Shown: positions 1 through 26,886 of the stretch, in pieces
Layout: every line of letters begins with the position of its first letter
Numbering within the stretch: position 1 is the stretch's first letter
Assembly: GCF_965638725.1 (NCBI RefSeq)
Contig: NC_134970.1
Span: 6,120,001 to 6,184,000 of the forward strand
Origin: Aptenodytes patagonicus
Taxonomy: Eukaryota > Chordata > Aves > Sphenisciformes > Spheniscidae
Direction of reading: 5' to 3'
Length of the DNA stretch: 64,000 bases
The notes under the pieces: generated by a model
Databases searched by the model: none
What the model saw: only the letters and a program-made list of their open reading frames with translations
What the model was told of the DNA's origin: nothing
Program-made: the position numbers and the translations under genes

Positions 1-548
1 CAGCTCCGACCCTAATCCTGCCGGAGACAAAACCCTGTCAGCAGCAGCCGGCACGGGGACGGTCCCGGCCTCCCCCGGCTGCGTCCAGCATCGGGTGCAG
101 CCGCCGAGTCCTCGCCGCCGGCAGCGCTGCCACTCCCGGCCGTCAAACGCCACCGGCGCTCCCGGAACAATTAAACCAGCTAAAATTAGACCAGAGGCAC
201 GGATCCGTCCCGGGATCAGGGTTGGCCCCGCGGCGTGCCATTGCCTCCGAGGTCCCCGTCCTGCCACCCCATGCCGGACCCTGCGGATAGCCCACCGCCA
301 GCAGGGTGCGGGTGCTCCTGGGGACAGCCCCGTCCTGGCTGGGATGTGACCGGGGTCAGCCCCTGCTGCCCGGGGGACACCCCGGGGACACCCCTGGAGA
401 CACCCTGGTCCCCATGCGGCCGTGGCCCCGCAGCCTGCGTCCTCGCCGGCCCTGCCAGTCGGGTGTCCTGGCCCCAGCCAGCCGCACCGGGCTCTGCTGT
501 GGGGGAACTGGTGTCCACCGGGCCAGCGGTGACGGTGTCCTGGCCAGC
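1..548. other. GC-rich non-coding sequence, ATXN7L2 intron 1
   Basis: No exon, RNA gene or clear mobile element is visible on either strand. Because ATXN7L2 exon 1 lies to the right on the minus strand, this is inferred to be its first intron. Confidence 0.5.
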
Positions 549-1465
549 TGTGCCATACTGAGCGCCCAGTGCCATCCAGCAGTGCCATACTGGGCACCCA
601 GTGCTGTCCGGCTGTGCCATACTGGGCACCCAGTCCCATCCAGCCACGCCATACTGGATATGCAGTCCTGTCTGGCCATGCCGTACTGGGCACCCAGACC
701 TGCCCGGCTGTGCCATACCGGGCACCCAGTCCTACCCACTGTGCCATACTGGGCACCCAGTCCTGCCCGGCTGTGCCATACCGGGCACCCAGTCCACCCC
801 CTGTCCCGTCCGGCTGTGCCGTACTGGATATGCAGTGCTGTCTGGCCATGCCATACCGGGTGCCCAGTCCCGCCCGGCTGTGCCGTACCGGGCGCCCAGT
901 CCCACCTGGCTGGGCCATACTGGGCACCTAGTCCCGCCCGGCTGTGCCATACCGGGCACCCAGTCCCACCTGGCTGGGCCATACTGGGCACCTAGTCCCG
1001 CCCGGCTGTGCCATACCGGGCACCCAGTCCACCCCCAGTCCCGTCCGGCCGTGCCATACTGGATATGCAGTGCTGTCTGGCCATGCCATACCAGGCACCC
1101 AGTCCCGCCCGGCTGTGCCGTACCAGTCGCCCAGTCCCACCTGGCTGGGCCGTACCAGGCACCCAGTCCTACCCGCTGTGCCATACCGGGCGCCCAGTCC
1201 TGCCCGGCTGTGCCGTACCGGGCACCCAGTCCTACCTGCTGTGCCATACCAGGCGCCCAGTCCTGCCCGGCTGTGCCGTACCGGGCACCCAGTCCTACCT
1301 GCTGTGCCATACCAGGCGCCCAGTCCCACCTGGCTGTGCCGTACCGGGCGCCCAGTCCTGCCCGGCTGTGCCGTACCGGGCGCCCAGTCCACCCCCAGTC
1401 CCGTCCGGCCGTGCCGTACTGGATATGCAGTGCTGTCTGGCCGTGCCATACCGGGCGCCCAGCCG
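549..1465. repeat. ~32-bp minisatellite in ATXN7L2 intron 1
   Basis: About 28 imperfect head-to-tail copies of a unit near 32 bp, built on GTGCCATACCGGGCA followed by CCCAGTCCTGCCCGGCT. Variants swap ATACTGG and ATACCGG or lose a few bases. A higher-order piece containing TACTGGATATGCAG recurs near 650, 828, 1062 and 1420, so longer multi-unit blocks have been duplicated. The array stays open in several frames on both strands only because the units rarely contain stop triplets. It is not coding. Confidence 0.93.
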
Positions 1466-1479
1466 TGCACAGCCACACC

Positions 1480-2060
1480 GGGAGTACCCGTGCCCCATCC
1501 AGCCGTGCCAGGAGCTTGTGCCGTGCCCACCGGCTGCCCGGTCCCGTCCACCTGCGACACGGGGCACACCGGTGGGGCGGTGCCCGCCCTGAGGTACCTG
1601 GTCCCGGTGCCCGGTGCGCAGAGCCCACTGGGGCAGCGCCCGGTGCCCGGTGCAGGGTACCCCGGTAGCCGGTTCCCCGCCCGGGGCACCCAGTACCCAC
1701 CGCCTGGTTCCCAGCGCCCGGTCTGGGGCACCCGGTGCCCTCTGCCTGATCCGGGGTAACGGCGGCAACTGGTTCCCGGTGCGGGTTACCCAGTGCCCAC
1801 CGCACCCGGGGGTAGCTGGCACCCGGGATGGGTCACCCGGTAACTGGCTCCCAGTAACGGGCGCGGGGTTCCCAGCGACCAGACCGGGGTGCCCGGTGCC
1901 AGCTCTGGCTGCCCGGTGCGGAGCGCCCGCTGCCTGGTTCCCGCTGCCCGGTTCCCGGTTGCCCGCTGCCCAGTGCCGTCTGCCCGGTTCCCGGTGCAGC
2001 GTGCCCCAGTTCCCGCTGCCGGGTGCCCGCTGCCCGTTACGGGGCGCCCGCCGCCCGCCT
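1480..2060. repeat. Degenerate GCCCGGT-rich short tandem repeat
   Basis: A loose array of 10-15 bp units on GCCCGGTTCCC, GCCCGGTGCC and GCCCGCTGCC, decaying toward the ATXN7L2 CpG island. No exon is visible. On the minus strand it is G-rich (GGGCACCGGGC), so the transcribed strand may form G-quadruplexes. Confidence 0.75.
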
Positions 2061-2165
2061 ACCGCGCGGCGGCGCTAGGACCGGGGGGCGGCGGGCGCGG
2101 CTCCGTTGGCGGCGGCCCCCCCGCCCGCCCCCGCCGCCCCCGCCGCCGCCGCCGCCGCCCCTCAC

Positions 2166-2295
2166 CCGGCTCGGCCGGCGGCCCGGCCCGCTCCACCCAG
2201 GCGCTCCAGCTCTGCCCCGCGAACTCGTCCAGGCTGGGCAGCCGCCGCTCCGCCGCCATCGCCGCCGCCGCCGCCGCGCGCCCACGCGCCGCCAT
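2166..2295 (-). CDS. ATXN7L2: Ataxin-7-like protein 2, coding exon 1 (partial gene)
   Basis: Ataxin-7 family proteins are associated with SAGA-type chromatin complexes; ATXN7L2 is the least characterised member. This exon encodes 43 codons plus one base. It reads M-A-A-R-G-R, an alanine run, a second M, then ERRLPSLDEFAGQSWSAWVE, which matches the N-terminus of mammalian ATXN7L2 (PSLDDFAGQSWSSWVERA). I chose the outer ATG at 2295 because the human protein also has an upstream Met, a basic stretch and an alanine run before the inner Met (here at 2259); initiation at the inner one is possible. The exon ends with donor G|GTGAGG at 2166/2165 in phase 1. No further exon is visible to the left edge, so intron 1 exceeds 2.1 kb. 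Position and orientation beside SYPL2 agree with human 1p13.3. Confidence 0.92.
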
Positions 2296-2350
2296 CGCCG
2301 CCGCCGCCGCCGCGGGAGCGCGCGCGCGCGCGCGCCCCCCCCCTGCCCCT

Positions 2351-2389
<39 letters not shown>

Positions 2390-2560
2390 CCGCGCGCCCC
2401 CGCGCATGCGCCGCGCGCCCCCGCCCGCCCCGCGGCACCACGGGCGGTGTAGTCCCGCCAACCGCCCCGCCCCGCCCGGGGGCTGCCCCGCCCCGGCGCC
2501 GTCCCGGGACACCCGCCGCCCCCCCGGGAGACACGGGGGGCCGGGGGTCCACAGACCCCC
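2296..2560 (-). promoter_or_regulatory. CpG-island promoter and 5' UTR region of ATXN7L2
   Basis: Extremely CpG-rich sequence directly upstream of the ATXN7L2 start. It includes a GCGC alternating stretch (2318-2336) and a (GCC)n run at about 2349-2390 that would be (GGC)n in the 5' UTR. No TATA box is seen. The role is inferred from position. Confidence 0.65.
2349..2390. repeat. (GCC)n trinucleotide microsatellite
   Basis: About 13-14 near-perfect GCC triplets upstream of the ATXN7L2 start. On the sense strand they read GGC, the kind of 5'-UTR repeat prone to length change. Confidence 0.85.
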
Positions 2561-2562
2561 AT

Positions 2563-4270
2563 GGGGGGCGGGGGAGCCGGGGTTACCCCTATAGGGGGTA
2601 ATACATATAGCCCTATACGGGGCTGGGGAGCCGGGGGTTACCCCTATAGGGGGCTGGAGTCCCGGGGGTTACGTATAGCCCTATACGGGGCTGGGGAGCT
2701 GGGGGTTACCCCTATAGGGGGCTGGACTCCCAAGGGGTTACATATAGACCTATACGGGGCTGGGGAGCTGGGGGTTACCCCTATAGGGGGTAATACATAT
2801 AGCCCTATACGGGGCTGGGGAGCCGGGGGTTACCTCTATAGCGGGTAATACATATAGCCCTATACGGGGCTGGGGAGGTGGGGGTTACCCCTATAGGGGG
2901 CTGGACTCCCAAGGGGTTACATATAGCCCTATACAGGGCTGGGGAGCTGGGGATTACCCCTATACAGGGCTGGACTCCCGGGGGTTACGTATAGCCCTAT
3001 ACAGGGCTGGGGAGGTGGGGGTTACCCCTATAGGGGGTAATACATATAGCCCTATACGGGGCTGGGGAGCCGGGGGTTACCCCTATAGGGGGCTGGACTC
3101 CCGGGGGTTACGTATAGCCCTATACGGGGCTGGGGAGCTGGGGGTTACCCCAATAGGGAAGTAATACATATAGCCCTATACGGGGCTGGGGAGCTGGGGG
3201 TTACCCCTATAGGGGGCTGGACTCCCAGGGGTTACATATACCCCCATAAGGGGGCTGGGGATCCGGAGGTTACCCCTATACAGGGCCGGACTCCCAGGGG
3301 GTTACATATAGCCCTATACAGGACTGGAGAGCTGGGGCTACCCCTATACGGGGCTGGACTCCCAGGGGTTACATATAGCCCTATATGGGGCTGGGGAGCT
3401 GGGGGTTACATACGCATCCCGTACCCAGCTGGGGACCCAGGGCTTATATGCACCCCTAAAGAGAACTGGACACGGCCAAGCGCTATATACCCCTCTATAG
3501 AGCTGGACAGCAGAGGTTATCTATGCCCTTACACAGGGCAGGACGCCCAGGGGTTATATATAACCCCTATACACCATCAGGCATCCAGTGTTTCATTACT
3601 CCCCGTATAGAGCTGGATACCCAGGGTTATATACAGCCCCTATACAGAGCTGGGCGCCCAGGGGTTATATATAACCCTGTACAGAGGCAGCCATCCAGGT
3701 GTTAATATACATCCCCTACAGACAGCCGGGCAGCCGGGGCTTATATACGCCCTTTGGACACCGGGCGTTATCTATACCCTTATGGAGAGCAGGGCACCAG
3801 GAGTTACCCCTATGCAGAGGAGGACGCCCAGGGGTTATATACAGCCCCTGTAGTACAGAGCTGGGCCCCTGGGACTTATATATATCCCTATAGCGAGCTG
3901 GACACCCAGGTGTTATGTATGCCCTCGTACAGGGCAGGACACCCAGGAGCTGTATATACCCCCCACGTAAAGCTCCTATACAGGGCGGGACACCCAGGAG
4001 CTGTATATACCCCCCACGTAAAGCTCCTATACAGGGCGGGACACCCAGGAGCTGTATATACCCTTATATGGAGCAGAACATCCAGGTGTTGCATACACCC
4101 CCTATAGAGAGCCGGACACCAGGGGTTATACGCACCCCTATATAGAGCTGGTACCCAGGACTTTTATAGGCCCCCCCGTAGGGATGTGGACGCCCCGGGG
4201 TTACACGTAGAGCCCCCCCTACGCGGAACGGGACACCCAGGGTTACGCAGACCCCTATATACAGCCAGGC
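2563..4270. repeat. CTATAG-containing minisatellite between ATXN7L2 and SYPL2
   Basis: Tandem units of about 30-67 bp combine GGCTGGGGAGC, GGGGGTTACCCCTATAGGGG and ACATATAGCCCTATACGGGG. Units at 2563-3420 are highly similar. From 3420 to 4270 the array decays, keeping TATATA and GGACACCCAGG motifs. A local near-perfect duplication of about 51 bp lies at 3948-4050 (CACCCAGGAGCTGTATATAC with CCCCACGTAAAGCTCC). Each unit carries the palindrome CCCCTATAGGGG or CCCTATAC. The array fills the ATXN7L2-SYPL2 spacer and may include the SYPL2 3' UTR end, since no AATAAA is seen for SYPL2. Confidence 0.92.
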
Positions 4271-4433
4271 AGCAGCGCTTAACGCCCCCCTCCCCGGGGT
4301 TACGCATCCCCCCCCCCACTATAGCATCCATACCCCCCCCCCACCCCCCCTCCATCTCCAACCCTCCGGGGCCAGCGACACCCCGTCCCCGGGCTGGCGG
4401 CCGGCGCGAGGGGCCGGGGGCCGGGTGGTGGGA

Positions 4434-4457
4434 CCCCCCCCCCCCCCCCCCGGGGGG
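4434..4457. repeat. Poly-C/poly-G homopolymer junction in SYPL2 3' UTR
   Basis: A run of about 17 C followed directly by 7 G just past the SYPL2 stop. It can fold back on itself and its length is likely unreliable in the assembly. Confidence 0.8.
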
Positions 4458-4461
4458 GCGG

Positions 4462-9814
<5,353 letters not shown>

Positions 9815-10685
9815 GGCCGGGCCGGGGGCGGTCGGTGCTGCCTCCGCCGCCCGCTGGGACCGCTCCGCTGTCAGAGCCGCCACCGGGAACCCCACCGCCC
9901 CCGGGGCGGGCAGCACCGCCCCGTCCCCGGCAAGGCCACCGGTCCGCCCCCGGACCCCCCCCACCCCCGGGACAGCCCCCCGCCCCGGTCCGCCCCCGGT
10001 CCCTCCGCCCAGCGCGGACCCGGCCCACAGCGGGACGGGCAGCCCCCTCCCGCCCCCCCGGGGGTGTCCGTCCGTCCGTCCATCGGCTCGTCCGACCCCG
10101 ACTTGGTCTCCCCGTGCAGCCCCGGAACGGGACGGGGAGCCCCGGGACCGCGCCGGCACCCAGCTCCCGGTGCGGTGCCGGCAGCCGGGGCTGCCGGCAC
10201 CGCACCGGGAGCTGGGTGCCGGCGCGGCCCCCGGGGGGGGGGGGACGGACCCTGGGGCATCCCGATGCCTCTACCCTGGCCCCCCCTCCCCGGTACCCCC
10301 GGCCCGGTAACCCCCGGGCGTGCCCGCTCGCCCCGCCCCTCTAGAGCTCTGACCCCGCCCCCTCGCCATGACCCCGCCCCTCCTCAGCCCACCCTCCCCC
10401 TCCCCCGCTGGCGACCGCTCCTCCCCTCGCCTCTTCGCCGAGCCCGCTCCCCCGCCCCCCCCCCCCCCGTTCTCCCATTGGTTAGAGGGCGGGCGGGTGC
10501 GGCCCAATGGGACAGGGGAAGTGGGGCGAAGGGGCGGGGCGGCGCCTGCGCGGTGCGGGCCGGCTGGCAGGAAGCGGCGGCGAAGAACCCGGCGAGGGCA
10601 GAGCGGCGCTCCCGCCTCACGCCGCCCGTTCCCCCCCTCCCCCCGGCCCCGCGTCCCCCCCCCCCCCCCCGCCGCCGCCGCCGAC
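9815..10685. promoter_or_regulatory. Bidirectional CpG-island promoter, SYPL2 / PSMA5
   Basis: 871 bp separate the two start codons, which point away from each other. The segment is CpG-rich, TATA-less and has GC boxes (GGGCGGGCGGG near 10489; GGGGCGGGGCGG near 10529). On the PSMA5 side an inverted CCAAT (ATTGG, 10477-10481) faces a direct CCAAT (10504-10508), typical of NF-Y-driven housekeeping promoters. A 39-bp perfect inverted repeat (10148-10227) sits between the genes. In human these genes are also adjacent and divergent, so the arrangement is ancestral; shared regulation is inferred. Confidence 0.75.
10148..10227. repeat. 39-bp perfect inverted repeat with 2-bp loop
   Basis: Left arm 10148-10186 (starts CCGCGCCGGCACCCAGCTCC), GG spacer at 10187-10188, right arm 10189-10227 (ends GCTGGGTGCCGGCGCGG). 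The arms are exact reverse complements by base-by-base reading. The outermost break is A10147 against C10228, after which a few more bases pair. It could extrude a very stable hairpin or cruciform, or could be a fold-back assembly artefact. Confidence 0.93.
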
Positions 10686-22984
<12,299 letters not shown>

Positions 22985-23195
22985 AAAGGGGAGCGGCTCC
23001 CTCAAAGGCTCGTTTCCCCCCCCCCCGATCAAAGCGAACTGACTCTCGGTTCCTTCCAGTACCTGCGACTTTATTTTCCAGCAGCAGCTGTAATTGCTCT
23101 TCTTAGAAGGCTCTTGAGGTTTTTTTTTTTTACAGTTTCTGTACATAACTGATCTCTACGATAAGAGGAAATGAGAATAAATCATTTTGTTACTC
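22985..23195 (+). terminator. PSMA5: PSMA5 3' UTR with poly(A) signal
   Basis: About 200 bp of 3' UTR follow the stop codon. AATAAA at 23176-23181 in GAGAATAAATCATTTTG is followed by a T/G-rich stretch, a classical cleavage site. Confidence 0.85.
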
Positions 23196-23763
23196 TAGCC
23201 TGGCTTCCTCATCGCGGAGGTCTGAGGCTGGGGGGGGGGGGGGGGGGGGGGAACCCATTTAGAGCTAAAACCCGGGGGCAGATGAGGGCAACGTCCGCTG
23301 CCGAAACGGGCGCGGGGCGAAGCAGCGCCCGCCGGGCTTGCGGCGCTGCCCTGCGCCGTGCGACGCCGCGGTCCTGGCTGGCTGCGGCAGGAGCAAGTCT
23401 CCCTCTCGTGGAGAGCGCGCGGCGGTATGGCGTCGGGAGATCTACGTATAATCGCACCCGAGTCTTGGAAAACGTTAGGCTTTTATTTTATTTTTTTAGG
23501 TCTGCTCGTACCTGTTCGGTGCATTTCCCCCCTCTCCTCCTCCGGCGGTTTGGGGATTATTTTTCGTCCGTTAACGGCTTTCCTGGAGCTCTGGCTCCTT
23601 CCCAGGGAAGAAATCCACAGCCGGGCTCGGGGTTTGCGTTTCCTTCTAGCGGAGCTTGGAAATACCCGTAACTGCGAGGGACCGGAGCCCGCCACGTGCG
23701 AACAGGCCTGGGGTTAAGGGGACGGCCCCTTACCTGTTAAATTGTGCCGCCACCACTGAATTT
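23196..23763. other. Intergenic sequence left of the assembly gap
   Basis: No exon is recognised. It holds a G run of about 21 at 23231-23251 and otherwise unique GC-rich sequence. I looked for the cysteine-rich SHISA4 5' exons here and did not find them. Confidence 0.55.
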
Positions 23764-23863
23764 NNNNNNNNNNNNNNNNNNNNNNNNNNNNNNNNNNNNN
23801 NNNNNNNNNNNNNNNNNNNNNNNNNNNNNNNNNNNNNNNNNNNNNNNNNNNNNNNNNNNNNNN
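23764..23863. other. Assembly gap (100 N)
   Basis: Exactly 100 N, a conventional placeholder for a gap of unknown length. It abuts a G-rich minisatellite and lies where human-1p13.3-type genes give way to human-1q32.1-type genes. SHISA4 5' exons are missing, so real sequence is likely absent. Confidence 0.98.
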
Positions 23864-24675
23864 GGGTGCTGGGCAGTGGCACTGGGTGCTGGTGCTGGGT
23901 GCTGGGCACTGGGTGCTGGACGCTGGGTGCTGGGCAGTGGCACTGGGTGCTGGACGCTGGGTGCTGGGCACTGGGTGCTGGGTGTTGGTGCTGGGTGCTG
24001 GTGCTGGGCACTGGGCACTGGTACTGGGTGCTGGGCACTGGGCAGTGGTACTGGGCAGTGGTACTGGGCAGTGGCACTGGGTGCTGGTGCTGGGTGCTGG
24101 GCAGTGGGTGCTGGGCAGTGGCACTGGGTGCTGGGTGCTGGGCACAGGGTGCTGGGCAGTGGCACTGAGTGCTGGTGCTGGGTGCTGGGCAGTGGGTGCT
24201 GGACACAGGGTGCTGGGCAGTGGCACTGGGTGCTGGACGCTGGGTGCTGGGCACTGGGTGCTGGGTGTTGGTGCTGGGTGCTGGTGCTGGGCACTGGGCA
24301 GTGGGTGCTGGATACAGGGTGCTGGGCAGTGGCACTGGGTGCTGGCACTGGGTGCTGGGCAGTGGGTGCTGGGCACAGGGTGCTGGGCAGTGGCACTGGG
24401 TGCTGGGTGCTGGTGCTGGGCACTGGGCACTGGTACTGGGTGCTGGGCACTGGGCAGTGGTACTGGGCAGTGGCACTGGGTGCTGGTGCTGGGTGCTGGG
24501 CAGTGGGTGCTGGACACAGGGTGCTGGGCAGTGGCACTGGGTGCTGGGTGCTGGGCACAGGGTGCTGGGCAGTGGCACTGAGTGCTGGTGCTGGGTGCTG
24601 GGCAGTGGGTGCTGGACACAGGGTGCTGGGCAGTGGCACTGGGTGCTGGTGCTGGGTGCTGGGCACTGGGTGCTT
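23864..24675. repeat. GGGTGCTGGGCAGTGGCACT minisatellite upstream of SHISA4
   Basis: A tandem array of pieces GGGTGCTGGGC, AGTGGCACT, GGTGCTGGTGCT and ACACAGGGTGCTGGGC, arranged in longer blocks of about 60-140 bp that recur. It begins at the gap edge, so its true length is unknown. No coding sense; open frames arise from absence of stop triplets. Confidence 0.95.
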
Positions 24676-24856
24676 GTCGGGACGTGTCTGTCCCTCCAGT
24701 CCCCAGGTGGGTGCTCCAAGGGTGCCCCTGCTGCTGCGGGCACTGGTGTGACTGGGTCGGGGGGAGGTACCCTGCGGGGGGGTGGGGGGGGTGGGTGTCT
24801 GCCCCGGGTGCCCCCTCCCAGGCCCCGCTCCCCCACGTCCCCGCGGTGTCCCACAG

Positions 24857-25679
24857 CCCCAAGACCATCGCGGGCATCGCCTCGGCCGTGGTGCTCTTCA
24901 TCGCCATCGTCACCACCATCGTCTGCTGCTTCATGTGCTCCTGCTGCTACTTGTACCAGCGCCGGCAGCACCTCCGCACCCCGCTGCAAGGTCGGGGGGG
25001 TTTGGGGGTGCAGGTGGGGGCCTGCAGGGATTGGGGGGGTGGGATGCAGGAGGGAGGCCTATAGGTAGAGGGTGGGGGATTTGGGGTGAGGGGGGGGGCC
25101 CTGGACGAATGTGTGTGGGGGATCGGGGTGCAGGGGGGGCACTGGGGTGCAGGGTGGGGGATTTGGGTGCTGGGGGAGGGCACTGGAGCGGGTGCTGCTG
25201 AGATCACCCCAGTGCCCGCCACCATCCCCTGGCCCCCCCCCCCCCCGAGGGCCATGGACACCCGCGGGCACCGCCGGGCTCTGTCCCGGTCCCCGTCCCT
25301 GTGCCGGGGTGCTGCAGCCCCCACCCCATCTCTCCCACAGGCCCAGAGATTCCGCTCTCCAGCTACCCCCCCGCGGCCCCCCCAGCCCCCTTCCCCATGG
25401 ACCCCAAAGCCGGCCCTGTGCCCCCCCAGCCCGGCTTCACCCCCATGGCCATGTACCCGCCGGCCGGCCCCGCCGCCCAGTACCCGCTGTACCCCTCCGG
25501 CCCCCCCGTCTACAACCCCACAGGTGAGCATGGGGGAGGGGGGGGGGGGGGGAATGGGACACCCACCCCCTATTCCCCAGGGGCACCCGGTGGCCCTGCA
25601 GGGGCTGACACCCCATCCCGCCCCCCCCGCAGCGCCTCCGCCCTACGTTCCGGCACAGCCCAGCTACCCTGGAGCCTGA
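24857..25679 (+). CDS. SHISA4: Shisa family member 4, last three coding exons (5' part missing)
   Basis: Shisa proteins are single-pass membrane proteins with an extracellular cysteine-rich domain and a proline-rich cytoplasmic tail with PPxY-type motifs; the role of SHISA4 itself is poorly known. Exons: 24857-24990 (acceptor CCACAG, first base completing Ser), 25341-25523 and 25633-25679, with TGA at 25677-25679 and phases compatible. The first encodes PKTIAGIASAVVLFIAIVTT and VCCFMCSCCYLYQRRQ, the transmembrane helix and cysteine-rich juxtamembrane segment. The second encodes a Pro-rich tail with DPKAGPVPPQPGF and AQYPLYPSGPPVYNP. The third ends PPPYVPAQPSYPGA, nearly identical to mammalian SHISA4. 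The signal peptide and Cys-rich exons are not upstream in this window and probably lie in the gap. Confidence 0.95.
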
Positions 25680-26050
25680 GCACCCGCGGGGACCCCGGCA
25701 CCCTCCTCCCGCCGCCGGCCAGCGGGGCCGGGCTGGGGACCCTCATCCCCCTGCCACGGGGCCGGGAGGGTGCCCCGGCCGTGGCCGGATCAGGCCCTTC
25801 CCGGCTGTCCCGGGGATGACCCCGTGCCAGCAGCACAGGGCAGCTCTTGTCCCGCACACTGGGCCCTTTGTGGGTGCCTCCGCCCCGGCTTCGGGTGCCA
25901 ACAGCCCCGTTGCACCCGTCGAAGGGGAGGTGCCCAGGGGGGTGTCCCCCGAGGGCCGTGCATCGCTGCACCCCTGCACACCCGCGTCCGGATTCGGCCC
26001 CGGCTCTTCCCTGCCCGGGGTTGGCATTAAACCGCGTCTTGTGCCCCACA
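25680..26050 (+). terminator. SHISA4: SHISA4 3' UTR with ATTAAA poly(A) signal
   Basis: About 360 bp of unique GC-rich 3' UTR. The only good signal is ATTAAA at 26026-26031, followed by the GT-rich stretch GTCTTGTGCC. Confidence 0.65.
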
Positions 26051-26740
26051 CCCAGTGTCGTCTCGGTGGCTCCGTACCGGGGCGGGGTGGGAGGGCAGAG
26101 CCCCGCACCCCTCCCCGGGGAGCTGTAAGGGGCGGGGGGGGGTGGGGTGGGGCAGGCTGTGACTTCCCCCCCCTTCCCGTTCCACTCCCAGGGCATCTCC
26201 ATCCAAAAATTGGGTTGGGATGGATAATTCCCACCAAACCAGCCACCGGGATGAGCCAGCCTGGGAGCGCTGCTGCCCACCCAGCGCCACTGCTCAAGAT
26301 TGGGGTGTGAAACCATCCCCCGTGGCGTTTTGGGGCAGAAAGCAACAAATTCAGCCCCGGGATGGGGGCTGCGGGTGCGAGGCCAATTCCTCCACCCGTC
26401 CCCCCCATCCCGAATCGCCAGAGCCGGGATCCGTCTCCCTTCACAGCCCGTGGCGAGGAACAGGCGCCGGGGCAGCGTGATTCACCCCGGTTATTTTGGA
26501 TGGCTGCTCCCAGGGTGATTCATCCCCGCCCCGGCACTGTCGCCGGGAGGGGGGGATCCAGCCACCAGCTAAATTTGGGATCGCCGAGTCCATCGCTCCC
26601 GGCGGGGGGAAAAGCCGTGCAGACACGTTCCCCCGGGGGGCAAACCGCTGCCCCATCTCCCAGGGGACCGTGGGTCCCAGCATCCCGTCGCCCCCAAAAC
26701 CCCCGCAACGAGCCCGGGGAAGGGGGAGCCGGGGGGGCAG
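26051..26740. other. Spacer between convergent SHISA4 and the Myb/SANT-like gene
   Basis: About 700 bp of moderately GC-rich unique sequence between the 3' ends of two convergent genes. No exon, RNA gene or clear repeat is seen. Confidence 0.6.
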
Positions 26741-26748
26741 CTCTGAGT

Positions 26749-26754
26749 TTTATT
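26749..26754 (-). terminator. Poly(A) signal of the Myb/SANT-like gene
   Basis: TTTATT on the plus strand is AATAAA on the minus, about 135 bp after the stop codon. An A/T-rich stretch (26774-26799) lies between and carries plus-strand AATAAA hexamers that could serve SHISA4 as a distal site. Confidence 0.7.
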
Positions 26755-26886
26755 TAAGTGGGATGGAGGGGGGAAAAAAAAAATAATAAAAATAAAAGAA
26801 GCAAGGCGGGCACTGGGGGGGGGGGGAAGTTGTCCCCAGGGCGGTCCCCGCCGGCCGCGGGCGCACACAGCCAGCTGCGTGGGGGC

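Noticed and set aside
601-1805. Long open frames (over 350 aa) on both strands
   Set aside because: They run through the 32-bp minisatellite, are open in several frames at once and give repetitive Cys/Pro- or Gly/Trp-rich products. No start context, introns or homology.
23864-24751. Trp/Gly/Ala-rich open frames beside the gap
   Set aside because: Pure minisatellite translation; some frames run through the N run. No relation to the SHISA4 extracellular domain.
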